DNA of 58,524 bases from Flavobacteriales bacterium (GTDB lineage: Bacteria > Bacteroidota > Bacteroidia > CAIKAF01), in the NCBI GenBank assembly GCA_025055575.1, contig JANWWP010000064.1, positions 1-58,524 of the forward strand, written 5' to 3'. The notes beneath the pieces are model-generated. The model searched no databases and was not told where the DNA came from. It saw only the letters and a list, made by a program, of their open reading frames with translations. The position numbers and the translations under genes are program-made. Shown in pieces: positions 35,001 to 42,709 of this stretch. The number at the start of each line of letters is the position of its first letter. Positions within the stretch are counted from its first letter, which is position 1.

Positions 35001-36105
35001 TTCGGATGCCCAGGGCTGCACCTCTGGTCCGGACGCCATGACCGTGACGGTGCGTCCGCCCCTGCAGGCTGGCATTACGGGCCAGTTGAATGTGTGTCCT
35101 CTGGGAGGAACCACCCTTTCTGCCACAGCACAAGGCGGAAGCGGTGTGGGGTACACGTATCAGTGGCTTCAAAACGGACAGCCGCTTGGCCCGGGGTCTC
35201 AAGCCTATGTCGTGCCACCTGGCCCTGTGGCTTCTTATTGCCTTGTGCTCTCGGACAATTGCGGAACGCCTTCCGATACAGCCTGCGTTCAGGTTACCTG
35301 GTATCCCGTGCCTCCTGTTTCATTTTCTCCCATGCCCCAGGAAGCCTGTATCCCGGCCGCTATTCAGTTTGTTAATACCACTGGCGGCGGACCGGGCGGG
35401 CAATGTACATGGTATTTTGGGGATGGCGACACCGCCGTCACCTGCGGCACAGTAACACATGTATACAACCAGCCGGGTTGTTATGATGTCCGGTTAAAAA
35501 TTTTATCGGCAGAAGGTTGTCTAAGAGACACTTTGTTGCCCAACATCGTATGCGCAAGGCCTTTACCCACGGCCGCCTTCTCTTTTGGACCCCAGCCCAC
35601 CGATATTTTTAATTCCACCATTTACTTCACGAATGAATCTCAGGGGGCTTCCCATTATCAATGGTATTTTGGGGCTTTTGGGGAACTGGGCCAATCCACT
35701 GTGGAAAACCCCGCCTTTTATTTCCCCAGCCAGGAAGCAGGTGCTTACGATGTGATGCTGGTGGCTTTTACGCCATTTGGCTGTTCAGATACGGCCTTTA
35801 GCAGGGTTTACATCGATGGCGCCATGACTTTTTATTTGCCTACGGCTTTCACGCCGGACAACGATAATTTGAATGAAGTATTCAAACCTGTCGGGACATT
35901 TATTTCCACAGAAGGTTACCACTTCTTGATTTTTGACCGATGGGGCGAAAAAATATTTGAAACCCGCGACCTGAACGCCGGTTGGGATGGAACTTTTGGC
36001 GGGCGTCGTGTGAAAAATGATACCTACGTGTGGATGGTGCGGCTCATTGAACTCACCACCGGCGCGGAACGGGTATTTAAAGGCCATGTTTCAGTGCTAC
36101 GCTGA
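32011..36105 (+). CDS. Large secreted surface protein with T9SS type B (CHU_C) sorting domain
   Basis: The start at 32011 (MKNRYSGFFYFLLILLVFPE) is set by the signal peptide and by a consensus promoter lying downstream of the longer ATG at 31969. The product has 1,364 residues. The N-terminal domain begins ASHISGGDISYTCVGPNQYQ, a motif common to large Bacteroidota adhesin-like proteins. Ig/PKD-like repeats follow, including STYAGPDQTICGSQVAQLQA and a late PKD module (CTWYFGDGDTAVTCG). The last 90 residues form the gliding-motility-associated type B domain: FYLPTAFTPDNDNLNEVF, FDRWGEKIFETRD, and a VFKGHVSVLR end. It should be exported through the type IX pore and released or surface-held. Ligand unknown. 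Confidence 0.93.
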   Translation: MKNRYSGFFYFLLILLVFPEKILKASHISGGDISYTCVGPNQYQVTLNLYRDCSGITMSTTEFITLTSTCGASLTFTLDLVNGPAGLEISQLCPPQMPQSSCNGGSLPGMQHYIYQGIVTLTPPCDTWTISWSTCCRNNTTNLAGGSGDDIYIQTTLNTASFPCNNSPVFMNHPTPYVCNGQQVNYNPAVVEPDGDSIAFTFISAMNASAMPLPYSGGYSAGQPIPGINLNPVTGQLTFTPTVNGYFVVVIQVTEYDANGNVIGTVMRDFQFVVQTCNNTVPAAPSAFTNINGQGIQTGPLEVTLCEGQSFCATLTFTDPNAGDAITLTSNAAQALPGSTQSLSGTNPASIQICWTAQPGSPSVNTVTVFAEDNACPIAGITSQNFVVKVITSTYAGPDQTICGSQVAQLQASGGSVFNWSVINGPPMQVGTNFSCNPCANPVASPQQTTTYVVVSDLGAGCTNTDTVKVFVVPDFSYSVTQSSPNSCMLQDVFLNVTVNPNVPGYQFQWSPSNGLSNPSIPNPVASFNTPGNKLIQLTVTSPQGCVKKDTITISVAPSYAPNVTATADTNYYVCGSPNGVQLGVNFAAAVPTICALSNTGNCPSTNTLTLGTGNIQNTSTTYPAPFGNWYWSSRHQMLYLASELQALGFNGGKIQSIAFEVLGLNGGTSVYNNFEVKIGCTNLTSLTSFQTGLVTVYSAPSLNITTGWNTLNFNTPYEWDGMSNIIIETCHFNPNYTLNPTMPATNTPFTSVVYAYQDVTSLCGTSGSSAWVTTGTARPNTRLGVCPTAAIPSNYTYQWTPAQWLNNPNIINPVAMPAGNITYTVTVTDIQGGCWDTASVTIFTSCGDCLPPIPQLSHITCHGGTNGKIRAIPVGAGGPPWTVTYFNGANNQLLAVHNGVHGLDSLVGLPAGTYIIRLTDTTGCSKDTTITLTQPTPVVVTAFNDTTICQSGTALVGATALGGNGAPYTFTWNQGLVGNGPHNVSPTASITYTVTASDAQGCTSGPDAMTVTVRPPLQAGITGQLNVCPLGGTTLSATAQGGSGVGYTYQWLQNGQPLGPGSQAYVVPPGPVASYCLVLSDNCGTPSDTACVQVTWYPVPPVSFSPMPQEACIPAAIQFVNTTGGGPGGQCTWYFGDGDTAVTCGTVTHVYNQPGCYDVRLKILSAEGCLRDTLLPNIVCARPLPTAAFSFGPQPTDIFNSTIYFTNESQGASHYQWYFGAFGELGQSTVENPAFYFPSQEAGAYDVMLVAFTPFGCSDTAFSRVYIDGAMTFYLPTAFTPDNDNLNEVFKPVGTFISTEGYHFLIFDRWGEKIFETRDLNAGWDGTFGGRRVKNDTYVWMVRLIELTTGAERVFKGHVSVLR

Positions 36106-36769
36106 AAATGGTTTTACCCCTCGGCTTTTGATGTTTCTTAGTGCATACCGACATGTAGCGCCGGAAGATTTGCCGGCTTTAGGTTTTCAAACTTTTGAAA
36201 TTTTAGAGACCGGGCGTGTAGGGGAGTTTGTTCTTCGATTCATAGGACGCCACAGTTGGCTGCGCAATATCTTCTTCAGCATTATCTTTTTAATTGTTCT
36301 TCTGTGCATTATCTGGGTTAAAACAGCGCCATGGAGTTACAACTCCATAAAGCCGATCGAATGGATTTTTTGGGGCATGTTGGCATTTTTTGCACTCATC
36401 CCGGTCCATGAAGGCTTGCATGCCTTGGCTTATCGTCTTTCAGGAGCCCGAAACGTAAGGGTGGAAGCGCATTGGCGCCAGGGTTATTTTCTGGCCCTGG
36501 CGCCCCGCTTTGTGGCCGATCGCCGAAGCTTTTTTTTCGTGGCATTTCTTCCCTTCGTGCTCATTACGGGTGCTCATGGACTTACCATCGTCTTCATCAA
36601 GGCCGAATGGGTCACGGGTGTGTGGGGAAGTCTCATCATGCACACTCTGGGCTGCGTGGGCGATTTTTCCGTGGTACGACTTTTTTTGGATCGTAGCGAT
36701 TGTGAAGTGGTCACCTATGATGATCTTTCAGGAACAACGTATTTTCTGTATCGAAAAAAAACAGGATAA
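36086..36769 (+). CDS. DUF3267-like membrane protein, putative zinc metallopeptidase
   Basis: The ATG at 36086 overlaps the previous stop by 20 bases and gives 227 residues; the ATG at 36131 (MFLSAYRHVAPEDLP) is also possible. Several hydrophobic helices are visible (IFFSIIFLIVLLCIIWVK, WIFWGMLAFFALIPV). The motif HEGLHALAYRLSGA sits at the end of the second pair and resembles the HExxH of DUF3267 (YfeC-like) proteins, which resemble site-2-type proteases. A following GYFLALAPRFVADRRS loop also fits. Peptidase activity has not been shown for this family as far as I recall. Confidence 0.7.
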   Translation: MFQCYAENGFTPRLLMFLSAYRHVAPEDLPALGFQTFEILETGRVGEFVLRFIGRHSWLRNIFFSIIFLIVLLCIIWVKTAPWSYNSIKPIEWIFWGMLAFFALIPVHEGLHALAYRLSGARNVRVEAHWRQGYFLALAPRFVADRRSFFFVAFLPFVLITGAHGLTIVFIKAEWVTGVWGSLIMHTLGCVGDFSVVRLFLDRSDCEVVTYDDLSGTTYFLYRKKTG

Positions 36770-36877
36770 AGCCAGGCTTAAGTGTGGCGAAGATTTTGAA
36801 TTCCCACCAAGATAAATGTAGGATAAAAACGCTCCGTCCGGTCTGAACACTTTTTAATCCGGCATGGTTTTTAGGGG

Positions 36878-36885
36878 TACCTTTG
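36878..36885 (+). promoter_or_regulatory. TACCTTTG -7 element of ribBA
   Basis: TACCTTTG followed by C fits TAnnTTTG and ends 10 bases before the ATG, implying a leader of about six or seven bases. The expected -33 site is a T-run (36851-36855) instead of TTTG. No FMN riboswitch fold is present in the 126-base gap. Confidence 0.6.
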
Positions 36886-36895
36886 CAGCACATTT

Positions 36896-38122
36896 ATGAG
36901 CGCGGAAGCCGAATTTAAATTAGATCCCATAGAAAAGGCCTTGGACGATATACGGCAGGGGAAAGTGGTGATTGTGGTAGATGATGCCGACAGGGAAAAT
37001 GAAGGCGACTTTGTGACAGCCGCACGCAATGTGACGCCTGAAATTATCAATTTTATGGCCACCCACGGCCGGGGGCTTATTTGCGCCCCTTTGATCGAGG
37101 AACGATGTGACGAGCTCAAGTTAGACCTGATGGTGCGGGACAACACCTCGCTTCATGCCACACCCTTCACGGTTTCCGTGGATTTGATAGGACATGGATG
37201 CACCACGGGAATATCCGCCCACGACCGCGCTAAAACCGTCCGGGCCTTGATAGATCCTGAAATTAAACCCGAAGATTTTGCCAGGCCAGGCCATATTTTC
37301 CCTCTCCGGGCCCGGAAAGGCGGGGTTTTGCGCCGGAGCGGGCATACGGAAGCCACCATTGACCTGGCGCGGCTGGCCGGATTTGAACCGGCGGGGGTGC
37401 TTGTGGAAATCATGAACGAAGACGGCACCATGGCGCGCCTTCCCCAATTGATGGAAATTGCCCGCAAATTCAATTTGTCCATCATCAGCATAGAAGATTT
37501 AATTGCTTACCGCCTTAAGACCGAGACGCTTATAGAACGTGAAGTGGATGTGGAGCTTCCGACACGCATCGGCAACTTTCGCCTCTCGGCTTATCGGCAA
37601 ACCACCACAGGGGAGATCCACCTGGCTTTGATAAAAGGGCAATGGCAAGCGGATGAGCCCGTGCTGGTGCGGGTGCATTCTTCCTGCGTCACGGGAGACA
37701 TCTTCGGTTCTTGTCGCTGTGACTGTGGACCCCAACTGCACAAAGCCATGGAAATGATTGAAAAAGAAGGTCGTGGCGTTGTAGTGTATATGAATCAGGA
37801 AGGACGGGGGATTGGTCTTTTGAATAAATTAAAAGCTTACAAACTCCAGGAGGAGGGACTGGACACCGTGGAAGCCAACGAAAGACTGGGATTTAAAATG
37901 GACCAACGCGATTATGGGGTAGGGGCCCAGATCCTCCGAGATCTGAACGTGCATAAGATCCGCCTTCTGACCAACAATCCCAAAAAAAGAGTGGGACTGT
38001 TTGCTTATGGCATCGAAATCGTAGAAAACGTACCCTTGGAAATAGATCCCAATCCATTTAATATTAATTACTTAAAAACAAAAAAGAACAAAATGGGCCA
38101 CCGGCTCAAAAAAGTTGATTAA
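36896..38122 (+). CDS. ribBA: Bifunctional DHBP synthase / GTP cyclohydrolase II
   Basis: The 408-residue protein fuses two riboflavin pathway enzymes. Residues 1-205 are 3,4-dihydroxy-2-butanone 4-phosphate synthase ([17 protein letters not shown], then [16 protein letters not shown]). Residues 210-408 are GTP cyclohydrolase II, with the zinc Cys set in [15 protein letters not shown] and the [17 protein letters not shown] motif. It makes ribulose-5-phosphate-derived DHBP and the first pyrimidine intermediate from GTP. A short TACCTTTG promoter element is just upstream. tRNA-Val follows 34 bases after the stop, with its own promoter overlapping the 3' end. Confidence 0.98.
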   Translation: MSAEAEFKLDPIEKALDDIRQGKVVIVVDDADRENEGDFVTAARNVTPEIINFMATHGRGLICAPLIEERCDELKLDLMVRDNTSLHATPFTVSVDLIGHGCTTGISAHDRAKTVRALIDPEIKPEDFARPGHIFPLRARKGGVLRRSGHTEATIDLARLAGFEPAGVLVEIMNEDGTMARLPQLMEIARKFNLSIISIEDLIAYRLKTETLIEREVDVELPTRIGNFRLSAYRQTTTGEIHLALIKGQWQADEPVLVRVHSSCVTGDIFGSCRCDCGPQLHKAMEMIEKEGRGVVVYMNQEGRGIGLLNKLKAYKLQEEGLDTVEANERLGFKMDQRDYGVGAQILRDLNVHKIRLLTNNPKKRVGLFAYGIEIVENVPLEIDPNPFNINYLKTKKNKMGHRLKKVD

Positions 38123-38144
38123 TTCATTTTTCTCCTTACCTTTG
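38115..38144 (+). promoter_or_regulatory. Promoter TTG-N19-TACCTTTG of tRNA-Val
   Basis: TTG at 38115-38117 and TACCTTTG at 38137-38144 are 19 bases apart. The mature tRNA begins 12 bases after the element, which anchors the position of transcription start and supports the reading of the same TACCTTTG motif elsewhere in the window. Confidence 0.75.
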
Positions 38145-38156
38145 CACCCCGCAAAA

Positions 38157-38231
38157 GGGAGCTTAGCTCAGTCGGTTCAGAGCATCTGCCTTACAAGCAG
38201 GGGGTCGGGGGTTCGAATCCCTCAGCTCCCA
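38157..38231 (+). tRNA. tRNA-Val (anticodon TAC)
   Basis: A full cloverleaf can be drawn: acceptor GGGAGCT/AGCTCCC with discriminator A, D arm GCTC/GAGC, anticodon stem TCTGC/GCAGG around CTTACAA (anticodon TAC), and T arm GGGGG/CCCTC around TTCGAAT. CCA is not encoded; CCC follows the discriminator. It has a clear promoter and a clear terminator, so it is a single-gene transcription unit. Confidence 0.97.
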
Positions 38232-38235
38232 CCCT

Positions 38236-38269
38236 CAACCCCAACCCGCCAGGTTGGGGTTGTTTTTTT
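38236..38269 (+). terminator. Intrinsic terminator after tRNA-Val
   Basis: CAACCCCAACC (38236-38246) pairs perfectly with GGTTGGGGTTG (38252-38262) around a five-base loop, and a run of seven T follows. This is the strongest terminator in the window and ends the tRNA-Val transcript. Confidence 0.93.
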
Positions 38270-38350
38270 GTAGGGTTCCGCTTTGTTTTTTCAGCGTTTG
38301 AAGCTTAATATCCCTTTTTTCTGCGAGGGCCGGCCCGCTTAATTTCCTCT

Positions 38351-38358
38351 TAACTTTG
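38351..38358 (+). promoter_or_regulatory. TAACTTTG -7 element of the NeuB-like operon
   Basis: TAACTTTG followed by CAC lies 14 bases before the ATG at 38373 and is the only good TAnnTTTG between the terminator and the gene. No TTTG is seen at the -33 distance. Confidence 0.55.
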
Positions 38359-38372
38359 CACGGTTTTTCAGA

Positions 38373-39263
38373 ATGCAGACACAGAAAAGTCACCGGATTC
38401 CTTTGGGCAACAATATGTACCTTGGACACGGAGAGCCGGTGTTTATCATCGCCGAAATCGGCATCAATCACAACGGTTCCGAAGAACTGGCCCTCAAAAT
38501 GGTGGAAGCAGCGCACGCTGCCGGAGCTAATGCTGTGAAATTTCAGAAGCGTACGCCGGAAATATGCACACCCCCTGAACAGTGGAACCAAGTCCGCATG
38601 ACGCCCTGGGGTGAAATGACATATATCGAGTACAGGCACCGCGTGGAACTGTCCTTCGACACCTACAAAGCCATTGACCGGCTGTGCCGCAATCTGGGTA
38701 TCATATGGTTTGCCTCCTGCTGGGACGAGCCCTCGGTGGATTTTATGCAGGCTTTTGATATTCCTCTCTATAAAATTGCTTCCGCCTCTTTGACCGATAG
38801 GGGCCTACTTGAGAAAATTAAGGCGACTGGCAAACCGGTTATTCTTTCCACAGGAATGAGCACCCCAGAAGAAATTCGTTCGGCTGTGGATATTCTGGAT
38901 TCGGGTCATTTGGCTTTAGCGCATGCCACATCCACCTATCCCTGCCCCCCCCAGGAACTCAATCTGCGTGTCATTGAAACCTTGCGTCGCGAATACTATC
39001 CACTTCCGGTGGGCTACAGCGGTCATGAAACCGGACTGGCCACCACTTATGCCGCCGTGGCTCTGGGGGCGTGCTTCGTGGAGCGGCATTTCACCCTGGA
39101 TCGTGCAATGTGGGGCACTGACCAGGCCGCCAGCGTGGAGCCTGAAGGTTTTCGCCGGATGGTGCGCGATATCCGGGACATAGAACGAGCTTTGGGCGAC
39201 GGTATTAAAAAAGTATATGAAAGTGAATTGGGGCCCCGAGCCCGGCTCAGAAGGTTTTTATGA
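38373..39263 (+). CDS. NeuB-family sialic-acid-type synthase without SAF domain
   Basis: The 296-residue protein is a TIM-barrel synthase of the N-acetylneuraminate synthase family: EIGINHNG (residues 28-35), NAVKFQKRTPE, YKIASASLTDRGLLEK, STGMSTPEEI and GYSGHETGLA then ERHFTLDR. It should condense phosphoenolpyruvate with an aldose, making a nonulosonic or related acid. Typical NeuB proteins have about 340-350 residues with a C-terminal antifreeze-like SAF domain that caps the active site; this one ends before it. It is the first of four genes joined by ATGA overlaps. No CMP-sugar synthetase or epimerase is in the window, so the product is unknown. Confidence 0.85.
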   Translation: MQTQKSHRIPLGNNMYLGHGEPVFIIAEIGINHNGSEELALKMVEAAHAAGANAVKFQKRTPEICTPPEQWNQVRMTPWGEMTYIEYRHRVELSFDTYKAIDRLCRNLGIIWFASCWDEPSVDFMQAFDIPLYKIASASLTDRGLLEKIKATGKPVILSTGMSTPEEIRSAVDILDSGHLALAHATSTYPCPPQELNLRVIETLRREYYPLPVGYSGHETGLATTYAAVALGACFVERHFTLDRAMWGTDQAASVEPEGFRRMVRDIRDIERALGDGIKKVYESELGPRARLRRFL

Positions 39264-40192
39264 TGGAATTTACGCTGCACAGTCTGGAATTTGGGTGTAC
39301 TCTCGTCCTGGTCTTTTGGACCCTGTTGATGGTTCTTTTGGAGCGCTTTTTCCCATACAGAAAAGGCATTTCCCTATTCAGGGAAGGCTTTTGGCTGGAT
39401 TTGGTCTGGTACACCCTCATTCAGAGTTATGTGCTCAAAATAGTGATCTTCGACTGGATCATTCTCCCCATCGATGCGCGCTGGCATTTGTCGTCTCTCA
39501 GGATCGTCACGGACTGGCCGCTGTGGGCTCAATTGGGCTTCTTCTTTGTGACGCATGATTTTTACATTTACTGGTTTCATCGTTTCCAACATGCCAATAA
39601 AATCCTCTGGCGCACCCACGAAGCCCATCACAGCGTTAAAGAAGTGGACTGGCTGGCCGGCTCCCGTTCGCACAGTCTGGAAATTTTGATCAATCAAACC
39701 ATTGAATTTGCCCCTATTCTTCTGCTGGGGGCACGTCCCGAAGTGGTGCCCTTGAAAGCCCTGATGGACGCGTGCTGGGGCATGTTCATTCATGCCAACC
39801 TCAATATTAAGTTGGGCCCCCTGCGCTACATTATCAACGGACCTGAAATGCATTTGTGGCATCACGCCGATGAAGTGCAGGTGTACCATCGCAATTTTTC
39901 CACCAAGCTGTCCCTGTGGGACTGGCTCTTCAACACCGCGTATCTGCCGGACCGAAAGCCGTTCAAATGGGGATTATGGTATGATTTTCCCAAAGATTAT
40001 TTTTTACAACATCTCTTCGCCTTCAAAAGGTTTGACTTTAAACGAATAGAAACCCATCCCCGATGGCAATGGTATTTTCAATGGCGCACCCATCTGCTTG
40101 CTTTCGTGGGCTTTCCCCGGTTGAAAAATGGGCAGAAAAAAGTAAACTCCCCGTCCAACGCGGCCCCTGTGGCTGAACCTGTGGAGCTATGA
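39260..40192 (+). CDS. Sterol desaturase / fatty acid hydroxylase superfamily protein
   Basis: The 310-residue membrane protein has hydrophobic spans at the N terminus (LEFGCTLVLVFWTLLMVLLE) and the histidine clusters of the diiron hydroxylase superfamily: HDFYIYWFHRFQH, HEAHHSVKE, a later HANLN and HLWHHADEVQVYH. These bind two irons and use oxygen and an electron donor to hydroxylate or desaturate lipids. Its ATG overlaps the NeuB-like stop by four bases. The Bacteroidota members I know of act on sterol-like, carotenoid or fatty acid substrates; here the substrate is not readable. Confidence 0.9.
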   Translation: MMEFTLHSLEFGCTLVLVFWTLLMVLLERFFPYRKGISLFREGFWLDLVWYTLIQSYVLKIVIFDWIILPIDARWHLSSLRIVTDWPLWAQLGFFFVTHDFYIYWFHRFQHANKILWRTHEAHHSVKEVDWLAGSRSHSLEILINQTIEFAPILLLGARPEVVPLKALMDACWGMFIHANLNIKLGPLRYIINGPEMHLWHHADEVQVYHRNFSTKLSLWDWLFNTAYLPDRKPFKWGLWYDFPKDYFLQHLFAFKRFDFKRIETHPRWQWYFQWRTHLLAFVGFPRLKNGQKKVNSPSNAAPVAEPVEL

Positions 40193-40578
40193 TAAACCCG
40201 TGGCTGAGTTTGATTTTGGCTTCCATGATGGAAGTGGGTTGGCTTTTTTCCCTGAAATTTCTCAGCTTTCAAGCCATAAAAAATCTGCGTATTCACGATT
40301 TGATGACCCAACCGGAAACCTTGAAAGTTTTAGCACCTTTAGCCGGCTATGTGGGGTTTGGGCTGGCCAACATTGTTTTGTTCAATGCCGCGCTCCGGCA
40401 CATCGCGGCACCGACGGCTTTTGCTATTTGGATGGGCTTAGCTTTGACCGGTTCCACCCTTTTAGAAATGCTTTTAGGCAGTTTGCGTTTTTCCTGGTAC
40501 CAAATTTTTTTTACCGCTCTGATTTTGGCCGGTATTGTGGGGCTTAAATTCACCGCTGGGAATGAAGTGCGCCCATGA
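40189..40578 (+). CDS. Small multidrug resistance (SMR/EmrE-like) transporter
   Basis: The 129-residue protein has four hydrophobic helices and the SMR essentials: a Glu in helix 1 (ILASMMEVGWLFSLKF, matching EmrE Glu14) and the helix 3 pattern PTAFAIWMGLALTGST. The loop between helices 1 and 2 is longer than in EmrE. SMR proteins act as dual-topology dimers that exchange cations, guanidinium or lipids for protons. It overlaps the hydroxylase stop and the next start by four bases each, so export or flipping of a product of the operon is possible, but this is inference. Confidence 0.88.
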   Translation: MINPWLSLILASMMEVGWLFSLKFLSFQAIKNLRIHDLMTQPETLKVLAPLAGYVGFGLANIVLFNAALRHIAAPTAFAIWMGLALTGSTLLEMLLGSLRFSWYQIFFTALILAGIVGLKFTAGNEVRP

Positions 40579-41330
40579 TAGCCCGCTTTTCTTTTGGTAA
40601 CCGAATTCTCAAAGCCGACCTTACCCGTGGATGTGATGTGTCCCTGCCGGCGGTTTTTGGGCCCGAGGGTTGCCGGGCATGGCATGCACCGCCTCCCCAG
40701 GAACAACCGCTTCAATATGGACGTCCTGCGGCTGTGGCCCAAGGCTTTCCGGTCAATTCTTTTGAGTTTCGGCTGGCGCCCCATAGCCATTGCACCCACA
40801 CCGAATGGCAGGCCCATTACCTGGAGGATAGACAGCCCTTGCCCCTTAAGGATATGCCGGTTTGGATGCCGGCCTTGTTGATTTCTGTTTTTCCGTTTGG
40901 AGATAACGGAGCTCAAAAATGGATTCGCCGGCAAGATCTGAAAGCTCTTTTTATTGAAGGGGAAAGTATTAAAGCCATCCTGGTGCGCACATTGCCCAAC
41001 CCTCCGTCGAAGGGGCGGTTTAATTATTCCGGTTCCCATCCTCCAGCATTCCAGCCGGAAGCTTTAAAATACCTCAGGGATCAAGGTATAGAACACCTGC
41101 TCACCGACCTTCCTTCCGTGGATCCTGAGGAGGACGAAGGGTTATTAAATGCCCATAAGATTTTTCTTGCCACGAAATATCCATCGGAGCCTCTCCGCAC
41201 CATCACCGAACTCATCTATGTACCAGACTCCTACGACGACGGGCTTTACCTCCTGAACCTGCAATTGGCGCCCATTCCGGGCGATGCTGTTCCATCGAGG
41301 CCAGTGATTTTTCCAGTTGTAGGATTTTAA
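40575..41330 (+). CDS. Cyclase family (kynurenine formamidase-like) putative hydrolase
   Basis: The 251-residue protein has ADLTRGCDVSLP near the N terminus and the metal-site region FEFRLAPHSHCTHTEWQAHY. In the cyclase/kynurenine-formamidase superfamily this region reads HxGTHxDxPxH; here the pattern is HxxCTHTExxAH, as I recall for a Bacteroidota-specific branch. EGLLNAHKIFLATKYP and GLYLLNLQLAPIPGDAVPSRP complete the fold. It would hydrolyse an amide, imide or lactone with bound metal. It closes the four-gene overlapping run. The substrate is unknown, and tryptophan degradation is not supported by the neighbours. Confidence 0.75.
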   Translation: MIARFSFGNRILKADLTRGCDVSLPAVFGPEGCRAWHAPPPQEQPLQYGRPAAVAQGFPVNSFEFRLAPHSHCTHTEWQAHYLEDRQPLPLKDMPVWMPALLISVFPFGDNGAQKWIRRQDLKALFIEGESIKAILVRTLPNPPSKGRFNYSGSHPPAFQPEALKYLRDQGIEHLLTDLPSVDPEEDEGLLNAHKIFLATKYPSEPLRTITELIYVPDSYDDGLYLLNLQLAPIPGDAVPSRPVIFPVVGF

Positions 41331-41356
41331 GATATCCCCCCGGAAATAATCCTAGA

Positions 41357-41392
41357 TTTAAAAAGGCCGGACGCACCTGGGGCGGCCCGGCC
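41357..41392 (-). terminator. Intrinsic terminator downstream of hpf
   Basis: On the minus strand GGCCGG and CCGGCC pair across a 16-base loop, and TTTTTAAAT follows. It sits in the 106-base gap between the convergent cyclase gene and hpf and best serves the hpf transcript. Confidence 0.65.
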
Positions 41393-41436
41393 GTGATGCA
41401 AATGAGGATCAAATCAGCCTTCCCGCGAAGAGGCCA

Positions 41437-41727
41437 TTAGCGCTTGTCCTTAAATTTGATTAGTTGCTTATTCAGGGCTTCAAAAGCCGTGTCAATGGCT
41501 TCTTCGGCCTTATCGGCTTCCTTTTTGGCAAACAGGTTTTGCCCGGCCACATGCAAGTGCATTTCCACGATCTTCGGGGAGGGATCCATGGCTTTTTGTT
41601 TCTTCACAAACACCTCCGCAGATAAGATTTCATCGTACACATGCCGCAGTTTTTCAATGCGTTGTTGGATGTGCTCTTTCAGTTTTTCGCTGTTGTTCAC
41701 GTCCTGAATGCTGATATTGACTTTCAT
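41437..41727 (-). CDS. hpf: Ribosome hibernation-promoting factor, short form
   Basis: The 96-residue protein is one HPF/RaiA domain: MKVNISIQDVNNSEKLKEHI, RIEKLRHVYDEILSAEV, and the central strand pair KIVEMHLHVAGQNLFAKKEA, ending with a helix AIDTAFEALNKQLIKFK. It binds the 30S subunit and silences ribosomes in stationary phase. It lacks the C-terminal dimerisation domain of long HPF. The order xer recombinase then hpf is common in Bacteroidota. A TATATTTG element sits between the two genes, suggesting a separate promoter. Confidence 0.93.
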   Translation of the reverse strand: MKVNISIQDVNNSEKLKEHIQQRIEKLRHVYDEILSAEVFVKKQKAMDPSPKIVEMHLHVAGQNLFAKKEADKAEEAIDTAFEALNKQLIKFKDKR

Positions 41728-41752
41728 AAGCTAAGAATAAATTGAAATTTGA

Positions 41753-41760
41753 CAAATATA
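41753..41760 (-). promoter_or_regulatory. TATATTTG -7 element of hpf
   Basis: TATATTTG lies entirely in the 34-base gap between the recombinase stop and hpf, ending 25 bases before the ATG. It would allow hpf expression independent of the recombinase. No clear -33 TTTG is seen. Confidence 0.5.
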
Positions 41761-41761
41761 T

Positions 41762-42658
41762 TTAGAGGCGATGTAATTTCTCTCGTGGATGGGCCTTGGC
41801 ATGAACTTGTCTGAGTTTTTCGAGGGAATTATGCGTGTAAATCTGGGTGGCTGCCAGGCTGGCGTGTCCCAAAAGTTCTTGAACAGCCCGGATGGAAGCT
41901 CCCTCATCCAGCAAATGCGTGGCAAAGGTGTGGCGCAGAATGTGGGGACTTCTTTTTTCATGGGTCGTAAAGGCCGACAAATGCATCTTTACGAGCTGAT
42001 ACAATTTTTTCTCTGATAATCTCTTTCCATCCGGCAGGGCAAAAAATACTTCATCCTGCCAGGCTTCTGGTCTCATACGGAGGTATTGCTTAAGGAGTTC
42101 CGTGGCTTTTTCTGTGAGGGGTACCAGACGTTCCTTATGCCGTTTGCCTAAGACTTTTATTTGGCGTTGCTTTAAGTCCACATTTTCAGGTTTTAAATGG
42201 AGCAATTCGGAGCGACGCAACCCTGTGTGGTACAAGAATTCACAGAGCAATGCGGCCAGACGAATCTCAGGTTTTGCTTCCGAATTTTCCACAGCCTGCC
42301 CCAAAAGATGGGTTTTAGAAACATCCAAAAAAACGGGCAGCTTTTTGGCCATTTTCGGGGCCTGGATACCATGGAGCGGGTTGTGGGAGGCTTTGCCGTG
42401 GCGCAAAAGGTATTTATAATAGCTGCGAAGGCTGGAAAGTTTCCGACGGACGGAAGAGGCTTCCAGGCCGGAAGCCGCCAGTTGCATCACCCAGCGGCGC
42501 ACACTTCGCGGGCTCACCGCGTCCGGGTGGGGCCATCCTTCCGGATACACGGCCTCAAAAAATTGAGTAATATCCTGAAGATAGGCCTGGCTGGTGTGCG
42601 ACGAATAGCGTTTTTCGGTTTTTAGGTATTTTTCGTAGGCTTCCAGAAAATCCCTCAT
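41762..42658 (-). CDS. Tyrosine recombinase, XerC/XerD type
   Basis: The 298-residue protein has an N-terminal SAM-like core-binding domain (FLEAYEKYLKTEKRYSSHTS) and a catalytic domain with the conserved set: Arg in HTGLRRSELLHL, Lys in VLGKRHKERLVPL, His-x-x-Arg in HILRHTFATHLLDEG, His in LLGHASLAATQ and the nucleophile Tyr in QIYTHNS. Its size and lack of extra domains fit a chromosomal XerC/D that resolves chromosome dimers at dif, rather than a phage integrase. It lies directly upstream of hpf, the usual Bacteroidota arrangement. No dif-like site was recognised here. Confidence 0.92.
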   Translation of the reverse strand: MRDFLEAYEKYLKTEKRYSSHTSQAYLQDITQFFEAVYPEGWPHPDAVSPRSVRRWVMQLAASGLEASSVRRKLSSLRSYYKYLLRHGKASHNPLHGIQAPKMAKKLPVFLDVSKTHLLGQAVENSEAKPEIRLAALLCEFLYHTGLRRSELLHLKPENVDLKQRQIKVLGKRHKERLVPLTEKATELLKQYLRMRPEAWQDEVFFALPDGKRLSEKKLYQLVKMHLSAFTTHEKRSPHILRHTFATHLLDEGASIRAVQELLGHASLAATQIYTHNSLEKLRQVHAKAHPREKLHRL

Positions 42659-42709
42659 AGAAATTTACAGCGGTTTTAAACCGGCGTGTTATAGTACATA
42701 GTACGGATT

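Noticed and set aside
36770-36895. FMN riboswitch upstream of ribBA
   Set aside because: The gap lacks the conserved RFN core segments, and a promoter element sits only 10 bases before the ATG, leaving no room for a leader.
41762-42658. Integrase of a mobile element
   Set aside because: It has the size and features of chromosomal XerC/D, lies in the common xer-hpf arrangement, and no attachment site, excisionase or cargo is nearby.
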